This document shows positions 51,340-60,072 of a stretch of 64,000 bases of DNA, one piece after another (the stretch's first letter is position 1; every line of letters starts with the position of its first letter). The notes under the pieces were generated by a model. The model saw only the letters and a program-made list of their open reading frames with translations, was not told the DNA's origin and searched no databases. Source of the stretch: Candidatus Gastranaerophilales bacterium (GTDB lineage Bacteria > Cyanobacteriota > Vampirovibrionia > Gastranaerophilales > Gastranaerophilaceae); NCBI GenBank assembly GCA_944323165.1, contig CALURK010000001.1, positions 62,001 to 126,000 on the forward strand, given 5' to 3'. The translations under genes and the position numbers were made by a program.

Positions 51340-52759
51340 GGAAATAATAGCAGATTTATACATCAGATTATCCTCTAAAAAACAAGAAAAAGGTATGTCT
51401 AAAACGTTTCAAATTTATGAATGTAAGAAATATTGTAAAAATAAGGGGTACAAAGTACGTAATATTTACTATGAAAATAAAAGTGCTAAAACCCCTGAAA
51501 AAAGACAGGTTTTTAATGAATTGATAGCAAGGCAGAAAACAAAAGAAAGAGCGGATGTTATAGTTGTTTATGCTGTTAATCGTTTGGCAAGAAATCCTGT
51601 AGATTTTTATCAAATACGTGAGCCTGTAGATAAATACAATACTGAGTTTGTTTTTGTTAGGGAATATTTAACAGTTAAAAAACCGTTTAAAGCGCATCAA
51701 AAATATTTAACAAGTATTCTAGTCGCTACGGCTGAATATGAGGTTGATGCTATGACAGAAATTCGCATGCGTGGTTCTTTAGAACGAGCATTAAGTGGAA
51801 TTCGCCCAACTAAACTGAATTATGGTTATGGGAAGCGTAACGGCAAAGTTGTGATTATTCCTAAAGAGGCGGAATTTGTTAAACAAGCTTTTACTTTATA
51901 TGCTAGTGGAAGATTTTCACTTAATTCTTTGGCTGATGAGCTTTTTCAACTTGGTTATTATTATAAGAATCAGCGTAACGGAAAAATTCCACGAGCTAGT
52001 TTGGCAAGTATGCTGAAAAGTATTTTCTATACAGGAAAGTATTACTTTCCTGGGCATGAAGGGATTATCCAAGGAAAGCATAAACCTATTATTGATGAAG
52101 AACTTTTTAATCAAGTTCAAAAGGTTTTAAAAAAGCCTTCCAGTGAAATCAAAGAGAAACATCAATTTTTGTATAATGGATTGATTAGGTATAAAGAAAC
52201 TGGTGGTTTTATGAGCGGTGAGGTTAAAAAAGGGGGTAAATATATTTACTATACTGCTCGTAATGCGGATAATTCTTGTTGTTGTATAAATGAAGAGATT
52301 ATTAATGAAAATGTACTTAATCGTCTTAAGCTTATTAAGTTAAATAAAATCCCTAAAAATATTGCAAATGAGGTTTTTAAAGAACATTTAAAACCAATGT
52401 CACAAGCACTTAGTACTGCAAAACGAGCCTTAAGCCGTCAATATCATGAGGAGTTAAAACTCAAAGAATATGTTGATATTAATGGGATTGAAGATACTGA
52501 TTTTATTGAGTCGGAGTATGCTGAGATTAAAGAAAAGTATAAGGATGTTTCAAGTAATATTCAGATGTTGGAAGATAGAATATCTTTGCAAAAATCTAAT
52601 TATCAAGAGGTTTTAAACAAGAATCTTGCAGAAGTCTTTAGAAATTTAGGTTTTGAACAGAAGCGACAAGTACTAGAACTTGTCAAAAGTAAATTTGATG
52701 GGAATTTTGATAAAAAAGTAAAAATAACCTTCAAATCTGCGTTTAGAAAACTTCTGTAA
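51332..52759 (+). CDS. Large serine recombinase with degenerate zinc ribbon
   Basis: A 475-residue recombinase. N-terminal resolvase domain with nucleophile Ser in 'YIRLSSKKQ' (S14) and 'VVYAVNRLARN'. The recombinase domain is at about 175-290 ('LNYGYGKRNGKVVIIPKEAEFVKQAFTLYASGRFSLNSLADEL'). In the next region the zinc-ribbon cysteines are largely gone: 'GLIRYKETGGFM' replaces the CxxC and only 'SCCC' remains. A coiled coil at about 375-430 and a C-terminal DNA-binding part follow. AGGAGGTGAGG precedes ATG 51332. A terminator follows. It may act with or regulate the second recombinase. Confidence 0.85.
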   Translation: MSKEIIADLYIRLSSKKQEKGMSKTFQIYECKKYCKNKGYKVRNIYYENKSAKTPEKRQVFNELIARQKTKERADVIVVYAVNRLARNPVDFYQIREPVDKYNTEFVFVREYLTVKKPFKAHQKYLTSILVATAEYEVDAMTEIRMRGSLERALSGIRPTKLNYGYGKRNGKVVIIPKEAEFVKQAFTLYASGRFSLNSLADELFQLGYYYKNQRNGKIPRASLASMLKSIFYTGKYYFPGHEGIIQGKHKPIIDEELFNQVQKVLKKPSSEIKEKHQFLYNGLIRYKETGGFMSGEVKKGGKYIYYTARNADNSCCCINEEIINENVLNRLKLIKLNKIPKNIANEVFKEHLKPMSQALSTAKRALSRQYHEELKLKEYVDINGIEDTDFIESEYAEIKEKYKDVSSNIQMLEDRISLQKSNYQEVLNKNLAEVFRNLGFEQKRQVLELVKSKFDGNFDKKVKITFKSAFRKLL

Positions 52760-52797
52760 AAGTATAATCCTTTCATTTTTAATTCTTTATGTCTATA

Positions 52798-52826
52798 GCC
52801 ACGCTAATACTAGCGTGGCTTTTTCT
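52798..52826 (+). terminator. Terminator after the first recombinase
   Basis: Perfect stem GCCACGCTA/TAGCGTGGC with a four-base loop, then a T-run. Confidence 0.9.
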
Positions 52827-52946
52827 TTGACTTCTTTCACTTTTTAGAAAACTTTTCTAAGAGTTTTTCTTGAAAAGTATTTACTTTTTGCAAAAAAGAT
52901 AAAAAATTAAATCAAATAAAGTTCAGATTTTTGCGGAGTATTGATT

Positions 52947-53387
52947 ATGCTTACTTATTCAGATGTGCAAGAAATTTATTACCGAAATCACGGTACAACA
53001 CAGTATTTTAAAAGAGGATATTGTAATAATCTGTTTTATACTGATGGAGTTATGGACTTTCAACGCTCTTTGGATGCTTATTGGGTTGTAGATAATGTTA
53101 TAAGTTATATGCCAAAAGTCTTAAAGCGTTTTCGTGAATATGAGTCAACTTATTATACTGTGGAAATAGTTTTAAATCGTGAATATATGGGTTACATGGA
53201 AGTTTATGCAGAAGATTATAACGATAATGGTGATTTTGATGAACATATAACTATTATTAAGCAAAACATACCATTTATAGATCTACCATATAATGAAGAT
53301 GAGGAATTAACTTCTTATAAAATGTATTTAAGGATTTTGAGCTATGAAAAAGAACAGTTTGTTTTACTGCTGCCTTCGGAAGATTAA
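52947..53387 (+). CDS. DUF6876-like small protein
   Basis: A 146-residue protein with the pattern of DUF6876 proteins of mobile elements: 'RNHGTTQYFKRG...LFYTDGVMDFQRSLDAYWVVDNVISYMPKVL', followed by acidic beta strands. These proteins are common on integrative elements and of unknown function. ATG 52947 (GGAG nine bases upstream) is preferred over the TTG at 52941. Confidence 0.75.
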   Translation: MLTYSDVQEIYYRNHGTTQYFKRGYCNNLFYTDGVMDFQRSLDAYWVVDNVISYMPKVLKRFREYESTYYTVEIVLNREYMGYMEVYAEDYNDNGDFDEHITIIKQNIPFIDLPYNEDEELTSYKMYLRILSYEKEQFVLLLPSED

Positions 53388-53619
53388 CCGACTAAATAAA
53401 CTACTAATAACTTCAGTGATAACGACTATTTTCAAAAATATATAACCCTTAATTTTAGTAACGGTAACTTTAAAAACGACCAAACGACCTCTTTTTAAAA
53501 ATATATCGACATTATAGCTTTTTGTTCTTAGAAATTTGTCCGCCAACTTTTATTTACTTTTTTGGAAAAACGTAAATAATTAAAAACAGAATGTAGCCCA
53601 ATGTTGAGGAATAAAATTT
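53388..53619. other. Intergenic region upstream of the second recombinase
   Basis: About 230 bases with no gene supported. It probably holds the promoter of the integrase gene. No clear palindrome was seen. Confidence 0.4.
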
Positions 53620-55218
53620 ATGGAACATAAGCCAGTTGTAATTTATGCAAGAGTATCAAGCCGTGAACAGGAACGAGAAGGTTTTTCTATACCTGCACAA
53701 TTAAAGTTACTTAAAGAATATGCTCTTAAAAATGGTTTTCAAATTGTTAAGGAATATTCAGACGCTGAAACCGCTAAGAAGGTTGGAAGAACAAATTATA
53801 ATGAAATGCTTGCATTTCTGAGAGAAAATCCAAATATAAAAACTGTTCTTGTAGAAAAAACAGATAGGCTTTATAGAAATTTTAAAGATTATGTAACTCT
53901 TGAAGATTATGATCTTGAAGTACATTTAGTTAAAGAAAGTACTATTATAAGTAAAAATTCAAAATCACATGATAAATTCATTCATGGGATAAAAGTTTTA
54001 ATGGCAAAGAACTACATAGATAATCTTTCTGAAGAAATTTCAAAGGGTTTAAAAGAAGCTGTAGAAGAAGGATATTGGCCATTCCAACCACCTTATGGAT
54101 ATTTAAGAGGTGCTAAAAAGAATCTAATCATTGATAATTCAAGGATTTTATTTGTAAAAAGAGCTTTTGAATTATTTGCCACTGGTAAATATTCACTTAG
54201 AAAACTTTGTGAACAACTATTTATAGAGGGATATTATTACAAGGCTGACAGACTTAAAATAACTAATTCAGTTCTTGAATCAATGTTAAAAAACGTTATC
54301 TATATAGGTCAAATGAATTGTAACGGTATAATTTATCAAGGAAAACATCCTGCTATAGTAAGTCGTGAGCTTTTTGACAAGGTACAAAAAGCATTTTTAA
54401 AAACTGATAGATCAAAGGTTCGTAAAAATTTTGAATTTATATATCCAGGAATTGCAAAATGTGGAGTATGTGGATACGCTTTTTGCGGAGAACGTCAAAA
54501 AGGTAATGTTTATTACAGATGTTCACACTATGACAGAAGTTGTCCTAATACTGAGTATATTTCTGAAAAACAATTAACTCAGGCATTAAGAATGCACTTG
54601 AAAAGAATAGGGTTAAAACCTGAAATTTATGATTTAGTGAAGCTTTCTTTAAAAATGGCTGTTGGTGATGAGCAAGAATATCATAAGCAAGAAGTGACAA
54701 GAATTAATGCAGAGTTAGAAGATTGCAAGGAAATTTTAAAAAAGATGTATTTAGATCAGGTAAATAATATTTTAGAATACGATTTATGGGTAAATCTAAA
54801 AAATGAATATGAAATAAAGCTAAGCCGTCTTATGTCAGAACTTCAACTTCATAATAAAGCTAATACAAATTTCTTTGATACAGGTCTTAAAATCCTTGAT
54901 TTATGTGGACGTGCAAGCTTACCAGCCACCGAACTTTCTGCTCAAGAAGTAGCAGATATTGTACGACAGACATATTTATCCGTTAAAATTACCAATCGTA
55001 AAGTTAATGTAATTTTCGCTGAACCATATGCTACTATTGAAAAATTGGTAAATTTAGCAAAAATAGGAATATCAGAGTTTGGATATGAAAATTTTAAGCA
55101 AAAAATAATTTCTTCTTATGATAAAAATAATGCAAATACTAAAAAAGAGCCCGAAGGCTCTGATTTAAATTGTTCTGTTTGTTTTAAATGGTGGAGGTTA
55201 GGAGATTCGAACTCCTGA
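53620..55218 (+). CDS. Large serine integrase whose 3' end runs into tRNA-Ala
   Basis: A 532-residue serine integrase. Resolvase domain with nucleophile Ser in 'IYARVSSREQ' (S13) and 'LVEKTDRLYRN'. The recombinase domain is at about 160-260 ('PPYGYLRGAKKNLIIDNSRILFVKRAFELFATGKYSLRKL'), and an intact zinc ribbon at about 285-325 ('KCGVCGYAFCGER...YYRCSHYDRSCPN'), then a coiled coil at about 355-415. The last codons cross the tRNA terminator (55141-55161), the attachment core and end within tRNA-Ala at TGA 55216-55218. It adjoins attR, as expected of the enzyme that placed the element. Confidence 0.9.
   Translation: MEHKPVVIYARVSSREQEREGFSIPAQLKLLKEYALKNGFQIVKEYSDAETAKKVGRTNYNEMLAFLRENPNIKTVLVEKTDRLYRNFKDYVTLEDYDLEVHLVKESTIISKNSKSHDKFIHGIKVLMAKNYIDNLSEEISKGLKEAVEEGYWPFQPPYGYLRGAKKNLIIDNSRILFVKRAFELFATGKYSLRKLCEQLFIEGYYYKADRLKITNSVLESMLKNVIYIGQMNCNGIIYQGKHPAIVSRELFDKVQKAFLKTDRSKVRKNFEFIYPGIAKCGVCGYAFCGERQKGNVYYRCSHYDRSCPNTEYISEKQLTQALRMHLKRIGLKPEIYDLVKLSLKMAVGDEQEYHKQEVTRINAELEDCKEILKKMYLDQVNNILEYDLWVNLKNEYEIKLSRLMSELQLHNKANTNFFDTGLKILDLCGRASLPATELSAQEVADIVRQTYLSVKITNRKVNVIFAEPYATIEKLVNLAKIGISEFGYENFKQKIISSYDKNNANTKKEPEGSDLNCSVCFKWWRLGDSNS
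55141..55161 (-). terminator. Terminator of tRNA-Ala supplied by the element
   Basis: On the minus strand AGAGCC-TTCG-GGCTCT followed by T-run, 30 bases downstream of the tRNA CCA. It is located inside the 3' end of the integrase gene, so the element provides a replacement for the terminator displaced to 33967-34000. Confidence 0.75.
55188..55196. other. Right attachment site (attR core) in tRNA-Ala 3' end
   Basis: ATGGTGGAG, comprising the reverse complement of the CCA end, discriminator base and first acceptor-stem bases of tRNA-Ala plus one flanking base. Identical to 34001-34009. Confidence 0.75.
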
Positions 55219-55264
55219 CCCCCTGCGTGCAAAGCAGGTGCTCTACCAGCTGAGCTAAACCCCC
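55189..55264 (-). tRNA. tRNA-Ala (anticodon TGC)
   Basis: Cloverleaf with acceptor GGGGGTT/AACCTCC (one G-T pair), D-arm GCTC...GAGC, and anticodon stem CCTGC/GCAGG with loop TTTGCAC giving TGC. T-loop TTCGAAT. CCA encoded at 55189-55191 on the minus strand. It is intact despite the adjoining element. Confidence 0.95.
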
Positions 55265-55374
55265 ACATCTATTAACTTGTCACGTAACCTCCAAGCGCTA
55301 TTTTCAAACTCACCTATCGGCTACATTTTTTATTTTACATGATGATTTTTTTTTGTAAAGAGGGTTTTGTTATT

Positions 55375-56544
55375 TTACCCAAATAACTTTTCAAAACGAG
55401 CCATTGCTTCTACTGTATTCTCTTTTGAACCAAAGGAGGTTAGTCTGAAATACCCTTCTCCGTTGTTTCCAAAGCCTGAGCCTGGAGTACCTACAACTTG
55501 AGCATTTTCTAAAAGATAGTCAAAGAATTCCCAAGATTTCATATTATTTGGACATTTTAACCAAATGTACGGAGAATATTTGCCGCCAACATGCCAAACA
55601 TTACATTTTTTTAGCGTTTCAGAAATTATTTTGGCATTTTCTTTATAATAATTTAAGTTTTCTTTTATTTCTTTTTGACCTTCTTCAGTAAATACAGCCT
55701 CTGCTGCTCTTTGTACGATATAAGGTACTCCGTTGAATTTTGTTGTTTGGCGTCTTAACCACATTTTATTTAATTTCCCAAGAGCATTCGGAACTATTGT
55801 ATATCCGCATCTTGTTCCGGTAAAGCCTGCCATTTTAGAAAGCGAGCAGAATTCTATAGCACAATCTTTAGCACCGTCTATTTCATATATGCTATGAGGA
55901 ATTTCTTTATCTGATATAAAGCATTCATAAGCTGCGTCAAATAAGATTATTGCGCCCATTCCTCTTGCGTAATCAACCCAAGCTTTTAGCTGCTCTCTAT
56001 TATATGCTGCACCTGTCGGGTTATTTGGAGAACAAATATATATCAAATCTGCTTTAACATTTTTATCCGGCAGTGGTAAGAAGCAGTTATCTCCGTTTGC
56101 GTCTATAAAAATAACTTTTCTTCCTGCCATAATATTTGTATCAACATAAACAGGATACACAGGATCAGGAACTAATACTGTATTATCTTGATTGAATAAG
56201 TCTAAAATATTTCCCAAATCGCTTTTTGCACCGTCAGAGATAAATATTTCGTCCAAATCCAATTCCACATTATGAGTTTTGTAATAACCTTGAACAGCTT
56301 TTCTTAAAAAATCATAACCTTGTTCTGGGCCATAACCGCGAAAAGTTGCTTGAACTCCCATTTCATCAACTGCTTTGTGCATTGCATCTATTACTTTCTT
56401 GCACAAAGGTAAGGTCACATCGCCTATTCCAAGTTTAATAATTTTTTTATCAGGATTTTTAGACGAAAATTCACTTACTTTTTTTGCTACTGTAGAGAAT
56501 AAATAACTTTGTTCAAGATTTTCATAATTTTTGTTTATGTTCAT
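55375..56544 (-). CDS. dapL: LL-diaminopimelate aminotransferase
   Basis: A 389-residue fold-type I aminotransferase that converts tetrahydrodipicolinate to LL-2,6-diaminopimelate in one step, for lysine and peptidoglycan. The Schiff-base lysine is K237 in 'CSLSKMAGFTGTRCGYT'. The early 'LGIGDVTLPL', 'TFRGYGPEQGYDFLRKA' and 'CSPNNPTGA' blocks are typical of DapL rather than aspartate aminotransferase. The start is ATG 56544 behind AAAGGT; an earlier ATG-like start is less likely. This pathway is typical of plants, Cyanobacteria, Chlamydiae and relatives, supporting the lineage call. Confidence 0.93.
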   Translation of the reverse strand: MNINKNYENLEQSYLFSTVAKKVSEFSSKNPDKKIIKLGIGDVTLPLCKKVIDAMHKAVDEMGVQATFRGYGPEQGYDFLRKAVQGYYKTHNVELDLDEIFISDGAKSDLGNILDLFNQDNTVLVPDPVYPVYVDTNIMAGRKVIFIDANGDNCFLPLPDKNVKADLIYICSPNNPTGAAYNREQLKAWVDYARGMGAIILFDAAYECFISDKEIPHSIYEIDGAKDCAIEFCSLSKMAGFTGTRCGYTIVPNALGKLNKMWLRRQTTKFNGVPYIVQRAAEAVFTEEGQKEIKENLNYYKENAKIISETLKKCNVWHVGGKYSPYIWLKCPNNMKSWEFFDYLLENAQVVGTPGSGFGNNGEGYFRLTSFGSKENTVEAMARFEKLFG

Positions 56545-56568
56545 ACTTTTACCTTTTAATTCCAAATT

Positions 56569-57078
56569 TTATTGATCAGACTCTTCGTGTTTACCCTTCA
56601 TCATTTTTTCAAAATCAGAAGGTTTAATATTTTGTATAAAGTCCTTAAATTCTTGCGCTTCTTCTTCATCTTTTGCGGTATCTGTGGAGACAGAGCCGTT
56701 CATAAGTACATTTGCCGTAACATAAATCGGCGCTTCCATTCTCATTGCAATAGCAATAGCGTCAGAAGGACGAGCGTCAATTTCTAAAGTTTCGCCATCT
56801 TTTACAAGGTACAATGTTGCAAAATATGTTTCTTTTTCAACATCATTTATCTCGATTTTTTCAAGCGAATACCCTGTTTTTTCGATAATATTTGCGATTA
56901 AGTCATGAGTCATAGGGCGAGCGACAACGAGCCCTTCAATACATCTGATAATTGCACTTGCTTCAGCTGAGCCTATCCAAATAGGAAGAGCTTTTCTGTT
57001 ATCCAAATCGTGAAGAACAACTATTGGTGAATTTGTTCTTACATCAAGTGCTATACCCATTACTTTCATTTCTATCAT
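56569..57078 (-). CDS. Bifunctional nuclease-domain protein (DUF151)
   Basis: A 169-residue protein with the BFN domain: 'MKVMGIALDVRTNSPIVVLHDLDNRKALPIWIGSAEASAI' at the start and 'EIDARPSDAIAIAMRMEAPIYV' in the middle. Plant homologues have DNase and RNase activity; bacterial roles are unclear. The acidic C-terminal 40 residues are probably disordered. ATG 57078 with GAGGGC upstream is preferred over 57093. It lies 24 bases upstream of dapL and is likely cotranscribed. Confidence 0.9.
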   Translation of the reverse strand: MIEMKVMGIALDVRTNSPIVVLHDLDNRKALPIWIGSAEASAIIRCIEGLVVARPMTHDLIANIIEKTGYSLEKIEINDVEKETYFATLYLVKDGETLEIDARPSDAIAIAMRMEAPIYVTANVLMNGSVSTDTAKDEEEAQEFKDFIQNIKPSDFEKMMKGKHEESDQ

Positions 57079-57148
57079 AAAATTTGCCCTCAACCAGTGT
57101 TTTCGATTATTATATCACAAAACCTAATTATATGATATAATCCCAGAT

Positions 57149-57934
57149 ATGAGAATTAATGTTGTGTACAATAATCAAATAGCCGGCTGGACTGATGTTC
57201 TTGAGGTGTTAAAAAAATCCTTAGACAAAGAACAAGTCGATTTTAAGGTTTTTGATATTGATAATCTGGAAAATTATGGTGATTTTACTTTTGTAATCGG
57301 AGGAGATGGAACTCTTCTTAAAGCTGCCAGATTTTATTCTGAATCAGGAGTTCCTGTTTTGGGTATAAATTTGGGAAGACTAGGTTTTTTATCTCAGGCA
57401 AATGTGAATGAAATTGATACTGTAGTTGATAAAGTATTAAGGAAAGAATTTTCAATAGAAGAAAGATTGATGTTGAAATCTGAAAATTCGCTTGCTTTGA
57501 ATGATTTTGTAATCAAGGGATGCAACACTTACAGGACTTCAAAATTTTATTTGGAAATTAATGATAAATTTGTATGTGATTATATTGCCGACGGGCTTAT
57601 AATATCAACTCCGACTGGTTCAACCGCCTATGGGCTATCAGCAGGCGGGCCTGTGTTATATCCGACTCTTGATGCGCTTGTTATTGTGCCGATTTGTCCG
57701 CATACGCTCAACGCTCGTCCTCTTGTTGTACCTTCTTCCGAAACTATTACGGTTAAAACTAGCGATAAACTTTTATCTGTGGCAGTAGATGGTGCAGACA
57801 CTGAAGGCTGCGTTAAACAAATTTCTATAAAATTGTCCGAACAAAAGGCAAAACTTGCATTTTTGGATGATGACAGTTTTTATTCCGTTCTCAGAAATAA
57901 ACTTCACTGGGGAGTTTCGCCGGAACTAAATTAA
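57149..57934 (+). CDS. nadK: NAD kinase
   Basis: ATP- or polyphosphate-dependent NAD kinase that makes NADP. 261 residues. GGDGT is at 51-55, 'GINLGRLGFL' follows, and the Gly-rich 'DGLIISTPTGSTAYGLSAGGP' substrate-binding region is at about 148-170. 'DPICPHTL' family positions read 'VPICPHTLNARPLVVP' here. It overlaps the hemerythrin stop by four bases on the opposite strand. Confidence 0.95.
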   Translation: MRINVVYNNQIAGWTDVLEVLKKSLDKEQVDFKVFDIDNLENYGDFTFVIGGDGTLLKAARFYSESGVPVLGINLGRLGFLSQANVNEIDTVVDKVLRKEFSIEERLMLKSENSLALNDFVIKGCNTYRTSKFYLEINDKFVCDYIADGLIISTPTGSTAYGLSAGGPVLYPTLDALVIVPICPHTLNARPLVVPSSETITVKTSDKLLSVAVDGADTEGCVKQISIKLSEQKAKLAFLDDDSFYSVLRNKLHWGVSPELN

Positions 57935-58341
57935 GAAGCCCCTTTTTCTAATAGAAACGGAACGTATTGTTTGTCTACTTGTTCGATATGGTTAACAATC
58001 CAGGATTTTATAAATATTGCCAGGTTAAAGTAGAGCATTACATTATGATCATCGTATGCTTGGTGGAATTCGTTTATCTTTTTGACAAAAAATTCGTGTA
58101 ACTTTTTATGTTCTTCTAAATCCGGATAGCCATATTTTTCAAGTATTGCTTCTTCTGTTTCTAAATGTTCTTTAGAATATAATAACAAATTATCAATAAC
58201 TTTTCCTAAAGCTTTTTTGTCGCTCTTATCTTCCATCGCTTCATAAAGAGCTCTTAAGGTATCAAAAAGTTGTTTATGTTGTTTGTTTAATATTTCAATT
58301 TTTACGTCGTGTTTCATTCTATTCCAATCAATAGCACTCAT
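57931..58341 (-). CDS. Bacteriohemerythrin
   Basis: A 136-residue four-helix diiron protein. All seven iron ligands are visible in order: H22, H59, E63, H78, H82, H118 and D123. It binds O2 reversibly; in bacteria it serves oxygen sensing, storage or delivery, and in an anaerobe-like host possibly oxygen protection. No methyl-accepting or kinase domain is attached. Cytosolic. Confidence 0.93.
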   Translation of the reverse strand: MSAIDWNRMKHDVKIEILNKQHKQLFDTLRALYEAMEDKSDKKALGKVIDNLLLYSKEHLETEEAILEKYGYPDLEEHKKLHEFFVKKINEFHQAYDDHNVMLYFNLAIFIKSWIVNHIEQVDKQYVPFLLEKGAS

Positions 58342-58509
58342 ATTTTACCTCTAATTTAAAAAATACATTTTCAACTTATTGTACAGCCGGATAATATCTT
58401 GTAAACTTATGTAATTTTATAATAACTTAATGTAACAAAATGAACATAAATTCATTTTTGTCGTTTATAATATTATAAACGATGGTAGTATAAAAGAAAA
58501 ACGAAGAGG

Positions 58510-60072
58510 ATGAAAATTAGAATAAAGAAGATATTGGTCGTAATCCTTTTAGCTACGGGTTTGCAGGCACAAGCTATTCAGACTATACAAATAGAGAAGG
58601 ATGCAGCGTTATCTTTAAACGATTGTATACGTATTGCTTTAAACAATAGTCCTGTTGTAAAGAAATCTATTTTTAATTATGATATAGCAATTTCTTCAGT
58701 AGGTGTTGCAAAATCCGCCTATTTCCCGACAATATCACTTGGGGTTGGATATAACCAGAATTTTGGCGAAAGAAGTAATGGGAGAGGAAGTTATCAGTCA
58801 AGAACTTTACCTGGGTTTGACGCTTCTTTGTCTCAACTTTTGTGGAATTTTGGTAAAGCTGATGCAAATATCAGAATGGAGAAATTTAATCGTATTGCTG
58901 CAGAATTTGATTTTGATGAGACGGTTTTATCTACTATTTTTAATGTAAAACTTCAATATTACGGGGTTTTGGCTGCTCGCTCTTTGGTTGAGGTCGAAAA
59001 ATTAAACGTTCAGATTAATGAGAGAAATTATCAGAGAACTTTGGCTTATTATGAAGAGGGGATAAAATCTAAGATTGATTTGGTAAATGCGGAAGTTAAT
59101 TTAAGTGATTCTAAAATTGCATTAGTAAGGGCTGAAAACACTTATAAAAACTCTATTGTAAGTTTGAATAATGCAATGTATGTTGCTTATGCTCCTGAAT
59201 ACAGAATTACTAATACAGAAACTTTTAATTTGGCTAACCCCTACGTTCCGATGAGTCTTACGCATATTGATCATTACAACAAGTTATTGAAACTTCCAAA
59301 TGACATAAGTGATGCTGTTTATGCTGTAAAAGCTGAGAAAGGCGATTTTTTAAAGAATTACACTTTTGAAAAATATCCGTATACTTTTGAAAAATCGGTC
59401 GAGATTGCAAAAGAAAATAGACCTGACCTAAAAGCTTTGAAAGCAACGGTTAAGGCTATGCAGCAATATGTTTTGTTAACAAAGCGCCAATATTTGCCTA
59501 ATCTTACAGGAAATGTAGGTTACAGCTATGCAAATACACGCTTTTATAATGATAATGGAATGAATGTTTCTGTGAATTTGAGTTCGACATTCAATATGAA
59601 ACAGGTAAAACACGAAGTTGATATTGCAAATTCTCAATTAAATCTTGCAAAGACGGAAGTTGAGCTTCTTAATCAAAATTTGTATTTTGATATCCAAAGT
59701 GCTTATGTAGATATGATTCAGTTAGAAAAGCAAATTCCGCTTTTGGAAACAAATGTTCGCCAGACTTTGGAAAATCTTGAGTTGGCAGACGGAAGATATA
59801 TGGTTGGCTTGGGTGATTATATCCAGCTTCAGGACGCAAGAGTAAATTATAATAATGCTCAAAGTTCTTATATTCAAGCGGTGTATAATTATAATGTTGC
59901 TCGTGCGACTTTAGAAAGACAAATTGCACTTCCGCAGGAAAATACTTTGACGGTTGAAGATATAAAGGATTATTCAAAGGACTTGAAAAAGCAGGAAAAA
60001 CAGGAAGCTAAAGCTGCAAAAAAAGTTAAAAAAGACTCAAAAAAAGAAAGTAATAAGAAGGATAATGTATGA
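58510..60072 (+). CDS. TolC-family outer-membrane efflux protein
   Basis: A 520-residue outer-membrane channel of the TolC/OEP family. Signal peptide at residues 1-22 (ending LQAQA). Two internal repeats of long alpha-helical coiled coils (about 35-215 and 265-470) contain 'LSLNDCIRIALNNSP...' at the start and 'LADGRYMVGLGDYIQLQDARVNYNNAQSSYIQAVYNYNVARATLER' near the end. An unusual Lys-rich tail (about 485-520) follows. It overlaps the adaptor gene by four bases (ATGA). It should form a tripartite pump with it; the inner-membrane component is not in the window. Confidence 0.93.
   Translation: MKIRIKKILVVILLATGLQAQAIQTIQIEKDAALSLNDCIRIALNNSPVVKKSIFNYDIAISSVGVAKSAYFPTISLGVGYNQNFGERSNGRGSYQSRTLPGFDASLSQLLWNFGKADANIRMEKFNRIAAEFDFDETVLSTIFNVKLQYYGVLAARSLVEVEKLNVQINERNYQRTLAYYEEGIKSKIDLVNAEVNLSDSKIALVRAENTYKNSIVSLNNAMYVAYAPEYRITNTETFNLANPYVPMSLTHIDHYNKLLKLPNDISDAVYAVKAEKGDFLKNYTFEKYPYTFEKSVEIAKENRPDLKALKATVKAMQQYVLLTKRQYLPNLTGNVGYSYANTRFYNDNGMNVSVNLSSTFNMKQVKHEVDIANSQLNLAKTEVELLNQNLYFDIQSAYVDMIQLEKQIPLLETNVRQTLENLELADGRYMVGLGDYIQLQDARVNYNNAQSSYIQAVYNYNVARATLERQIALPQENTLTVEDIKDYSKDLKKQEKQEAKAAKKVKKDSKKESNKKDNV

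Larger units (their letters stand above)
34001..55196. mobile_element. Integrative element of 21.2 kb inserted at the 3' end of tRNA-Ala
   Basis: It is bounded by direct repeats ATGGTGGAG (34001-34009 and 55188-55196), the right copy being the 3' end of the intact tRNA-Ala with its CCA. Its right end carries two large serine recombinase genes, an SF3/DUF927-like ATPase and DUF6876. The left half carries a DUF2188 protein, candidate defence genes and a toxin-antitoxin pair, and the middle a glycan cassette. No relaxase, type IV secretion or phage structural gene was seen, so it is not self-transmissible by any system visible here. By eye the interior is more AT-rich than the flanks. Confidence 0.8.

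Noticed and set aside
34001-55196. Prophage
   Set aside because: No capsid, terminase, tail or lysis genes were recognised; the content fits an integrative element.
53620-55218. Reading the integrase stop inside the tRNA as an annotation error
   Set aside because: There is no earlier in-frame stop before the attachment core, and the frame makes sense across the circular junction, so the readthrough end was kept.
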